From Nematostella vectensis (taxonomy: Eukaryota; Cnidaria; Anthozoa; Actiniaria; Edwardsiidae), in assembly GCF_932526225.1 (NCBI RefSeq), contig NC_064041.1:8742313-8806312 (forward strand): DNA of 64,000 nt, written 5' to 3'. The notes under the pieces were generated by a model that was not told the DNA's origin, did not search any database, and saw only the letters and a list, made by a program, of their open reading frames with translations. Positions 42,408 to 54,400 of the stretch are shown piece by piece (position 1 is the first letter of the stretch; each line of letters starts with the position of its first letter). The position numbers were made by a program, and so were the translations under genes.

Positions 42408-45400
42408 AACAGACAGACCGAGAGTGCTATGCTCTTGTGTATTCTACCTCTGCAATAACAGATCTTATTCTATCATAGCGTTATTGTGGGCTCTGTGTGC
42501 ATATGTGGCCCTTACTCTGCTATGCTTAATATGGTGCAAACTGCTCAAAGAGTAAGTAAAATAGATTGTTCTTACAATAAGTGCTACCGAACTAAACAGT
42601 TCATCTGTTACATTAGCGATGCCACTTCAGTTGAGAGCATTTACTAAGTACTGTGCTCAAACACTCTTCTTGCTTTGTAGGAGATGCCAAATGATATTCT
42701 ATGGGGGATCACACGACATTACTATGGTACGTCACCACCATTTGATACTCAAGATTATTGTGTTGGCCTTCAGGGGCGTAAATCAGGGGCGGGTCCAGGA
42801 GTTCAAAAGGGGGGGGGGGAAGCAAGTGTTTCAAGAAAGGGGGATTATTAATTATCCTTCCTAGATTCGCCCCCTGTAAATGGCTTGATTTTCGTATTTG
42901 TTACTGTTCTAATAGCTTTCTCCTTACATTAGGATGGTTCTTACATGCCACAAACTTCACCTGTTGAAATAGTAAGTAAGGCTATGTAACCACACCTTAT
43001 TTTAACGCTTTTGACGACCATTTTACCACTCCTTCGGTATTGTTTGAAATTGAAAATAAAACGGTTTATTCGCGAAAAAACCTCAATACAATAATCCAAA
43101 AGATGAGATCTGATATGCTATAAACGATATTTGATTGAAAATATCTAGGTTTACTTTAATATAGATGCTTGCAGGGCTTTCATTTACTTTCAGATTAGGC
43201 GGTTGAGATTCTTTTTACTTCAAATAAAACTTTTGTCGACTTTTTAAAAAAAGTACCCGGCGCTTTCCCCGGCTGCCGGGCCCTAATGAAACCCCTGCTT
43301 GATGTGACTCGATAGTGTTAACAAAATCGTCATCCTTCTCGTCGTCGTTGTAATTTTTATCATCATACCATCATCGTAATCATAATACAATCATCAACCT
43401 CCTCACCACGTTATTATATAATATTTCATAATCATAACGACACTGCCATTCCATGATCATTCATTGCCAAAACCTATAGCCCCATCTTAGATACACACAC
43501 ACGTGTTTGGTTATTCTCATTGTTTTTGAATCGTCGACAGTCGATGGAGGGCAACGTGACTGCTGAAAACATCTCTCCCACATCTTTACACGTAAGTAAC
43601 TAGAGGACATACATCGTACACGTAGTGACGGCCTCGAATTTTAATACACGGTTAGGGGGAGGTATCCAGTATCATGCCCGTACCCCCCCTCCCACATCTT
43701 TACATGTAAGTAACTAGAGCGTTCATACATCGTACACGTAGTGACGGCCTCGAATTTTAATACACGGTTAGGGGGAGGTGTCCAGTATCATGCCCGTACC
43801 CCCCCCCCCCCCCACCACCACATCTTTACACGTAAGTAACTAGAGCGTTCATACATCGTACACGTAGTGACGGCCTCGAATTTTAATACACGGTTAGGGG
43901 GAGGTATCCAGTATCATGCCCGTACCCCCCCCCCCCTCCCACATCTTTACACGTAAGTAACTAGAGTGTTCATACATCGTACACGTAGTGACGGCCTCGA
44001 ATTTTAATACACGGTTAGGGGAGGTATCCAGTATCATGCCCGTACCCCCCCCCTCCCACATCTTTACACGTAAGTAACTAGAGTGTTCATACATCGTACA
44101 CGTAGTGACGGCCTCGAATTTTAATACACGGTTAGGGGGAGGTATCCAGTATCATGCCCGTACCCCCCCTCCCACATCTTTACACGTAAGTAACTAGAGC
44201 GTTCATACATCGTACACGTAGTGACGGCCTCGAATTTTAATACACGGTTAGGGGAGGTATCCAGTATCATGCCCGTACCCCCCCCCCCCCACCACATCTT
44301 TACACGTAAGTAACTAGAGCGTTCATACATCGTACACGTAGTGACGGCCTCGAATTTTAATACACGGTTAGGGGGAGGTATCCAGTATCATGCCCGTACC
44401 CCCCCCCCCCCCCTCCCACAATCTTTACACGTAAGTAACTAGAGCGTTCATACATCGTACACGTAGTGACGGCCTCGAATTTTAATACACGGTTAGGGGG
44501 AGGTATCCAGTATCATGCCCGTACCCCCCCCCCCCCCCCCCACCACATCTTTACACGTAAGTAACTAGAGCGTTCATACATCGTACACGTAGTGACGGCC
44601 TCGAATTTTAATACACGGTTAGGGGGAGGTATCCAGTATCATGCCCGTACCCCCCCTCCCACATCTTTACACGTAAGTAACTAGAGCGTTCATACATCGT
44701 ACACGTAGTGACGGCCTCGAATTTTAATACACGGTTAGGGGAGGTATCCAGTATCATGCCCGTACCCCCCCCCCCCCCCCCCCCACCACATCTTTACACG
44801 TAAGTAACTAGAGCGTTCATACATCGTACACGTAGTGACGGCCTCGAATTTTAATACACGGTTAGGGGGAGGTATCCAGTATCATGCCCGTACCCCCCCC
44901 TCCCACATCTTTACACGTAAGTAACTAGAGCGTTCATACATCGTACACGTAGTGACGGCCTCGAATTTTAATACACGGTTAGGGGGAGGTATCCAGTATC
45001 ATGCCCGTACCCCCCCCCCCCCCCCCCACATCTTTACACGTAAGTAACTAGAGTGTTCATACATCGTACACGTAGTGACGGCCTCGAATTTTAATACACG
45101 GTTATGGGGAGGTATCCAGTATCATGCCCGTACCCCCCTCTCCCACATCTTTACACGTAAGTAACTAGAGCGTTCATACATCGTACACGTAGTGACGGCC
45201 TCGAATTTTAATACACGGTTAGGGGAGGTATCCAGTATCATGCCCGTACCCCCACCCCCAACCACATCTTTACACGTAAGTAACTAGAGCGTTCATACAT
45301 CGTACACGTAGTGACGGCCTCGAATTTTAATACACGGTTAGGGGGAGGTATCCAGTATCATGCCCGTACCCCCCCCTCCCACATCTTTACACGTAAGTAA

Positions 45401-48400
45401 CTAGAGCGTTCATACATCGTACACGTAGTGACGGCCTCGAATTTTAATACACGGTTAGGGGAGGTATCCAGTATCATGCCCGTACCCCCCCCCCCCACCA
45501 CATCTTTACACGTAAGTAACTAGAGCGTTCATACATCGTACACGTAGTGACGGCCTCGAATTTTAATACACGGTTAGGGGAGGTATCCAGTATCATGCCC
45601 GTACCCCCCCCCCCCCCCCCCCACCACATCTTTACACGTAAGTAACTAGAGCGTTCATACATCGTACACGTAGTGACGGCCTCGAATTTTAATACACGGT
45701 TAGGGGGAGGTATCCAGTATCATGCCCGTACCCCCCCCCCCCTCCCACATCTTTACACGTAAGTAACTAGAGTGTTCATACATCGTACACGTAGTGACGG
45801 CCTCGAATTTTAATACACGGTTAGGGGGAGGTATCCAGTATCATGCCCGTCCCCCCCCTCCCACATCTTTACACGTAAGTAACTAGAGCGTTCATACATC
45901 GTACACGTAGTGACGGCCTCGAATTTTAATACACGGTTAGGGGGAGGTATCCAGGTATCATGCCTGTACCCCCCCCCCCCCCCCCCCCCTCCCACCATCA
46001 CCACCAAGGGCCGGAGGTCCACTTTCGGTTCTCAATAGACAAAACTATATTAAAGCATAATCTAGATCACTCTGGTATGTAGCCAAATCCGACAATAGTA
46101 GATCAACCAATCAGAATGCAGCATTCATGTTAACTAATAGTGTGCTAAGACCTGTGTATATCATCAAATTAGAAGGATTCGTAAAATCTTATAGAATCTG
46201 TTGGCGCTTTGGAAGAACGTGCCGTACTTGAAGTAATACAGTGATCAGTGCTTTCTCGGTGACTGTTTCTTACGTTAAGACAGGGGGGTACAGACATTTC
46301 CTTATCATTTTCGAGAAAAAGCTGTGAGGGCATGGGTCTCCTGGACCCTATGCCTATGTACCCCCCCTTTTTTTTACCCCTGCTCCAAAACTAAAAGTGT
46401 TGTTCTCCATCTCCCTCAGCCACCATCGGAATTCGCGAAACTCCCAAAGGAAAAGAGGAGACTACGCTCACTCGACACGTTCCGGGGGTAAGTAAAGGGC
46501 GGGTGTAGGGGGTCCCCTCCCCTGCCACATTGGAGGGCAAAGTGATATTTTTAAATAAATGTATGGAAGCTAAATTCACACAGATTTACTTCCTGCAATA
46601 TGTTTTATAAACCGGTTTCTTCTTTTCCATTGTTCGGTGCCTCCCCTTGGATCTGTTCTTGAAGCGAATGGTGTTACATTCAAGTATATCAAAATCTCCG
46701 TTGCAGAGCTGTAGTAAACCTCGAAATATTAGGGGGCACGATACAGAAACGAGAATAATTTGGGACATAGCCACGCCCCTACTGGTCATTTCCTTCATAT
46801 TAAGAAAACGTTGTCGTTTTTAGGGGTCTGGTACCGTGGAATCTTAGTTTTTTTGTAGAGACTTCTCCATTGGCTAGAGATAATTACAGTCACTGTTTGT
46901 ATCTTCTGATTACAAGTCATAAAGTTTACGAAGCACCAGCGGTACGGCAACCTTAAAAATTACAAGTAGAATCATACAGTTTTTTCCAAATATGGAATAT
47001 ATTAGTTTCCTTATATGGAAGTGAACGTGTTTGGCAAAAAAGAAAATTTTGGCTAAAGTTTCTTGATATGTATACTTTTAAATATATTGGGGGTGGGGAG
47101 GGTGGGGTACGTGCCAAACCCCTTGCTACGGCCCTGCATCGAAAAGAATAACACACATTCTATCCGTTTCTCTCAGGATTGCTATCACTCTGATGATCTT
47201 CGTGAATTTTGGCGGAGGAGGGTATTATTTCTTTGGGCACGCAGCCTGGAATGGTGAGTAGTTCATTACTAGTTTTATTTTAGCCACAATTGCTGAGACG
47301 TATGAGCCAAAACTCATTTTAAGAAGAGCCGTCATGCCCAAAAGGTGGTCGTCCCACTCAAATGAAAAATGAAGCCGCCCTCGAAAAGCCGAACACGATA
47401 CTCAAAATATCAAGATACATGTAGTCTTCTACATACACTTGTAAAATCCAGATATAGTCCCCATTTTGATGTTATTAAATGCTATGGCTGATTTGAAAAA
47501 GAAAACGTTAAAACAGCATTAGCATTAATGGCATCGCTACGATAAGAGACCTCGCCCTCCCCCATATCCAAAACATTATAGCTCCAAAATTGCCTGGCCA
47601 GCAATGTTGGATATTCCAGTTAGCAGTTATGGGGCATGTAGTGTTTGATGTGCATGTTGTTGTGAGTACGCCTCATGGTGGCCTTTTAATTTGTCGTTCT
47701 AGAAATATTACTTCCATTATTGCGAATGCTTTTTGTGTTGCAGGACTTCTCGTTGCAGACCTGGTATTTCCTTGGTAAGTTTAAAATAAAATCAAAGTTT
47801 CATTTTTCGGAGGATTTAGTTTTGTTAGCGCTTAATTACATCATCTGGAAAATGTTGATTGTTCTGTCAAGCAAAAATTCTGACCCGCCATTTTGAATAT
47901 TAATCAAAAGGCAAGGCCCTTGCCAAATGGTGGATCCTATGGATCGAATTATTCAACTTTGTGATGGCATCTCAACGCTAGGGTGATATAGATATTCAAT
48001 GCGATTTATCATCATTATCACTATCATCATCATCATCATCATCAACAACATTATTGATATGTGACAGGTTCATCTGGATCATGGGCGTGTCAATCACCTT
48101 GTCATTCAAGTCACTCAAACGTCGCAAAGTGAAGAAGTGGAAGATCTGCCTCAAAGTCATTCGTCGCAGTCTCATCTTGTTCGGTCTCGGGCTGTTTACC
48201 AGCAACTGTAAGTTGTTAGTCCAGATGGTTGGGATTCTGTGGATTTTGAGGCTCGGTGGACGAAGTTTTACAACCGTCTTGCAAATATTGGCAACTAATT
48301 CTTGATTCAAAGCAATCTCCGTGTTTGGGGGCAGACGTGTGAGTCTTATCGTACCTGCGATATTAAAGGTGCATGTTTGAGTCGAGTACAGAGTTATACA

Positions 48401-51400
48401 ACTTTTTAGAGGATAGGTACTGCGGTTTTAATATCAGTATCGATGATGTTGACTTTTTTCTTTGTGGTTTCCAGTCAATGACCTAGAGACCTATCGAATC
48501 CCTGGTGTGCTCCAGCGCTTTGCCGCGTGTTACATCGTCATTGCCCTTATGCAACTTTTCCTCGGGCCCTCGGAGGAGCAAACGCAGGTATTATACCCAG
48601 TCCCTTGCGGTCACCTCTCACACAGCCTTCTAGCTGGCTCCTGTTTCGGATTGTTTGGAAACATTTTGTTCCCAAACGCGCAAAGCCGAGGTCCTTGCCA
48701 GTGCCGAATAACGTATGCTCATGTGCGTGTTCTGGCAAAAACAAACACAATCGTAGTGTTGAATCGTTTGAGAAAGGGTACAAAAGGCTGAATTTAGTCG
48801 TTGTTTTGGCTTACTGTACAGCATTAAAACCATACTGTACAAAAAATGACAGATTTGTTTGATAATAAGGGACTCATAAAGAAAATTATAGCCTTAAGTT
48901 TGGTCTAGTTTTCTTAGCATTTGTCAAGATGGTAACAGTTCGCCGGTAAAACGCCTCAATTTCAAAACAAAAAGCTGGTTTAACCACGCGGTACTGGAAC
49001 TAGTTTTGCGTTTTTCATAACAGCGTGCAAGCCGACCCAGTGCACCACGTCCAATTGGCGCCACAGCATTCCCGATGTTTTAAAAAAAACCTTTACGAAT
49101 AACCCTAAATGACAGCCTGCTATAGCTATTCTTACCCACCCTTCGTCACCTCATATAATACCTTGTATGTTTATATGGCTTTGTGTAGAAGAAATGGTGG
49201 GACCCTATTCGTGACGTGGTCTCCATTTGGAAGCAGTGGCTGGCAATGCTCTTGTTGTTGGCGATCTACGTCACGGTGACGTATGCTGTCAAGCTTGATG
49301 GATGTCCACGGTACGTCAATCCCAGGAAAAGAAGCGGTGCTGTTATTGTTGATGGGTGTAAACAGACGGCGCGCAACAACTTTTTTCCTCCGCCAATGGC
49401 CATTCAAAAAGTGCATTTTACGCTGAGCAATATTTTTATCGCTGTAAAAACTGTGCTCGTTTTTTGGAGGGTATTGCCCCTCCCCCTCCCCCCCTCCCCC
49501 CTCTCTCCTCAAATATCTAATGACCCAACCCTTGCTGGTTCGTATGCTCTCAGTGGCTATACTGGTCCGGGTGGAATCGGCCGAGGATACCCCGAGGCGT
49601 TTAACTGTACCGGAGGTGTGGCGAACTACATCGATCGCAAGTTCTTCGGAAAACACATCTACCAATGGCCAACTGTCAAGGTATATGAGCAAAGGGAATG
49701 AGTTAGGAGGAATGGCAATCAGGCACCTGAAATTGAGCCTCAAATTGATTCATACAACTCATTCATACCAAAGTGCTCTAGAATAGATGAACAGTTTAGA
49801 GCTACTTAGTATAACGCTGTATAGCACCGAGTCGCCAATAGCTGAGACTACTGAATAGTACGAGCGACTGTCGAGTTGCTACCGAGTAGTACAGGTCGAA
49901 TATGAAACAGTCTCGAGTGACATCCGAATAGCACCGAGTGGTTACAGAGCCGTTCCGATGGACTACCGAATAATACCGAGTAATTACCGAAAATCACCGA
50001 ATGAATACCGAATAATGCCGATTGAATACTGATAATAGTCATTTGATAATCACGGTCTTTTGTAGCAATTGTACAAGACAAAGCTCCCCCACGAGCCCGA
50101 GGGATTTCTCGGAACGCTGACATCAATTTTCCTGGTGTTTCTAGGAGTACAGGTATGCTTATTCAAAATTTATGCTTAGCTTATTTTCACTACAATCCTC
50201 GAATTCTTCATAGACGTATAGTATAGAAAAAGAAAGAGTTCTATCTTTTCTAAATGCTTTCAAATAGGTCCAAGCCGGGTTGTAGCCGTGGGTCGGGCAC
50301 TAGGGGTATGTGACTCCCAATATTTTCAAACATATTTTTTTGTAACGTGCACCCCCCCCCCCCCCCCCCTCCATAATATATCTAGGTCTGCTACGGCACT
50401 GCCATTAAGGTTTTTTTTGCTTGCCTGTTATATTCGTTTGGTTGTCGCTTGTTTTCGATTTGTTTTCTTCTTGTTAGTGCTAAAATTCCTTCCACTTGTT
50501 TCTCTTGTTGTCACCACTATCGAAGACATCTTATCTAATATTCTTTACAAAAGACTTGTTATTAGCGGAGCCAGCGCGGCCGCAGCCCGCGCGGAGCTCC
50601 ATAGGTATAGAAATATGGTAAGCTATGGAACTTGGTTTTGTGGTCATCGCCCGGTTACCCTGTGGTGTCACAAATCAGGCAGCCAGTAATCGAGCCCCAG
50701 TAATCCAGCCGCGAAACTCTCAGGCCCCTCTCGGCCTTACGCTTCTATGTGTTTTTAGTTCAAAGTTCGTATGTTCACAGAAAAGAAGGCAGTACTTAAT
50801 GAGAAAATATGCGGATTCAAATGGACTAAAGTCTTTTAGGAACCGTTTTGTCTGAATTACAAGTCGATAGTAAAATCTACCCAGGTGTTCGTGAATCCCG
50901 CCCGTCGCAACAGCTAAAAAGAGGACTATAGAGGAGGACTATAAAGGATCTACACTACCATTGTATATTCATTCACGCCTATATTTATGTAAGGAGATCC
51001 TGAGAAGAAAGGGCCTTGGATTGATGTCTGTTTTCAGCTGTAAAAATCATTCACTTTTGTCTGTAGGGTATTAGCACACTTTACTTATCATATAACAGAG
51101 ATGACGTTATTGTAATGATAATTTGTAATACCATATAAGGTCATGGCGTATGCCATAAGTTGTAAATACTGTGATTAAAGATCAGTCTATATTCGCAAAC
51201 CAAAGCGTGCGGTTGTGTTAACTGACTCCAATGAATATATAGCGAAAAACACTAAATTGGCGACGAGCGATTCGGGATCATGGCCCAGCAGATGGCACCG
51301 GGCGTCCCTGTCCTAACTTATACAGGGTTGGTGACATCGAGAGCTATATGGAGCGATTGGAATGTTATTGCGATTTTATGAAGACTCCAGAGGAAAGCAA

Positions 51401-54400
51401 GGTTGCGCTTCTCCTTTGCGGATTAACTGCGGGGAAGTATGAAACATTGAGGGATCTAGTGTCGCCCGAAGTACCTAAAACGGTGGAATTCAAAGTCCTC
51501 AAGGAAAAGTTAGTGGAGCATTATGATTCCGTTCGGAATACGCGACTTGAGAGGACGAAATTCCGTACAGTAAAGAGGTAAGAAAACGAAAATGTGGCGG
51601 CCTTCGAGGTAAGATTGCGGAATGCAATCCGACATTGCGGGTTTACCGGCGAGACTTTAAACGAGAACCTCGTTGAACAGTTTATATCTGGTATAAACCA
51701 CAGTGGCATAGAGCGAAAACTTTTGCAGAAGGGGAACGACCTAACTTTGGCCCAGGCGATTCAGTTGGCGAACACGTTTTTGCTGTTTGAAGATTCAGCA
51801 CGTGGAGGAAAAGTCGACACACCCCCAATCGAACAGCAAAGTGGAATTTCCAACGTAAAGTCCGAAGTAGAGTGCTATCGCTGCGGAAGAAAAGGGCATC
51901 GGTCCAGCGACAAGGTCTATAAAGCATTGGGAAAGAAATGCAACAACTGTGGGGTCGTAGGACATTTTGCAAAGTCGAAATTTTGCAAAGGAGGAGAGTT
52001 GAAATCTCATGCTGTGCGTGGACGAGGACGTGGCCGTGCGCGACGAAGCGGTGGAATTCAACACCAGATAACGGAAGAGTCAGCGGATAAGGACAGTGGG
52101 GTGACCAATTTATTTTCTGTAGATGAGGAGATTAGGCAACTCAGGTAGACTCCTATGTGTCAGGCGATAGTCGGGGGAAAGAGTTTTCCGTTTATTATTG
52201 ATTCCGGGGCAGCGGCGAATATTGTTTCAAGTAAGCTTTACGAGGAAATTAAGAGTAATGTTTCGCTTAGGAAAAACAGCGAGAAATTGTATGCTTTTGG
52301 TCAAGAGGACGCGCTTAAGCTGAAAGGCGAATTTGAAACGGAAGTTAGTATCTGTAGCCGGAAATGTGTTGCAACATTTTATGTTTTTGATGGCAATGCA
52401 TCAGTTAGCAATTTGATTAGTCATAATACTGCTAAGAAGCTACAATTATTACATGTAAATTCAGTTTCATAACAAGAACAGCATGTAACACTAGCCTAGG
52501 TTCGGAAATGAAGTCTAAATTTCCAGAGTGCTTTTCAGGGGTGGGCAAACTAAAGGGAAATAAGGTTAAGTTACACATTGACGATAAGGTGGAACCGGTT
52601 GCTCAGCCAGTAAGAAGATTGCCATTCGGTTATCGAGACAAGGTGGCGGATCTTCTGAAAAGACTACAAGAGGAAGACATAATCGAACCAGTGGGAGGTG
52701 TAGCATCGAGATGGGTAAGCCCTATTGTGGTAATTCCTAAGGCAAATGAGGAAATTAGGATGTGCATTGATTTGAGGAAGGTTAACCAGGCAGTTTTGCG
52801 CGAAAGGTATCCGATTCCGACTATGCAGGAAATGCTAGTTTTAATGGTGCTACAGTTTTCTCAAAGTTAGACCTTAAGCAAGGATTTTTTCAGTTAGAAT
52901 TAGAGGAGAAATCGCGAGAGGTAACCACTTTCATAACCCATGTAGGATTATTTCGCATGAAGAGGTTAGGTATGGGAATTTGCAGAGCACCAGAGGTATT
53001 TCAGTATACAGTGCAGAAGGTGTTAGTTGGATTGCCAGGAGTGTTAAACTTGGCAGATGACATAATGGTATTTGGTAAAGATCAGGCTGAACACAAGAAA
53101 AGACTAACTAGTGTTATGGAAAGATTATCAGAGAGCGGGTTAACCCTTAATCCGGAGAAGTGTCGGTTTGGTTTATCTTCGGTTACGTTTTTAGGACACG
53201 TAATTTCAGACAAAGGGATAGCTGCAGACCCAGGCAAAGTGGAGTCCATAACCAAGGCTAGAGCGCCAGTTAATGTAACAGAGCTACGTGGATTCTTAGG
53301 CCTAGTTCAGTATGTAGGCAGGTATATCCCAGATTTAGCAACACTTTCCTCACCTTTAAGGGAACTTACTAGGAAGTCAGTGACCTTTGAGTGGACCCCC
53401 AGACAAGAAGATAGTTTTCAGGCTATCAAGCGTGTAATGAGTGCCAGCGAGACCTTAGCTTATTTTGATAGGCAGGCAGAAACTCTCGTAGTGGCGGATG
53501 CTAGTCCTGTAGGGCTTGGGGCAGTTTTGATACAGAAGCAGGGAGGAACTGAAAAGGCAGTTGCTTATGGACACCGTAGTTTGTCAGATGGGGAGAGTAG
53601 ATATTCACAGACAGAGAGAGAAGCTTTGGCTTTAGTGTGGGCGTGTGAGCATTGCAGATTGTATCTGTTAGGTATACAGTTCACGTTAGTCACGGATCAC
53701 AAGCCACTTACACACATCTTTAACAATCCTAATTCTAAGTCGACACCTAGATTAGAAAGGTGGAGTTTAAGATTAGCACCTTATAAGTTTAGGACAATTT
53801 ATAGGCCAGGCGAGTCTAATATTGCCGACCCGATGTCTAGGTTGAGCTGCAGAGGCAATAGAGATTCCTGTAGGAGATGATACTAGGGAGTATATTTCTA
53901 TGATTGTTCAGGAGGCAGTGCCGGAAGCAATGTCATGGCAGGAAATCAAGGCCAGTTCAGATGAATGTGAGGTTGTACAAGTAGTCAAGGAAGCAATTAG
54001 GACAGGAGGATGGGAGAAATGTTCAACAAGCATCAAAGCAGTCAGATCAGAACTCAGTGAGAGTGACGGTGTAATCTTGGGAGGAAAATGGATATTCATT
54101 CCACCTAGTTTACAAGATAGAGTTTTAAGGCTAGCTCATGAGGGACACGAGGGTATTGTCAAGTGTAAACAACGTCTAAGAAGCGCAGTGTGGTGGGTAG
54201 GCATTGATAAGGACATAGAGAAACTGTGTAAATCATGTCAAGTCATGCCAGCTAGTGTCTAGTTATGACAGACCAGTTCCCATAGCAACAACAGAGATGC
54301 CAACATCACCCTAGAAGTTTTGTAGTACAGACTTGATAGGCCCACTTCCAGATGGTCGTTACGTTATAGTGATAATTGATTACTTCAGTAGGTACTTTGA

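Noticed and set aside
43580-45990. CRISPR-like array of regular repeats
   Set aside because: Repeats of about 120 bp without unique spacers, in an animal intron, starting at an exon border: a minisatellite.
43590-45990. Telomere-like GGTTAGGGGG in each unit
   Set aside because: Only one TTAGGG-like hexamer per 120 bp; no tandem telomere repeats.
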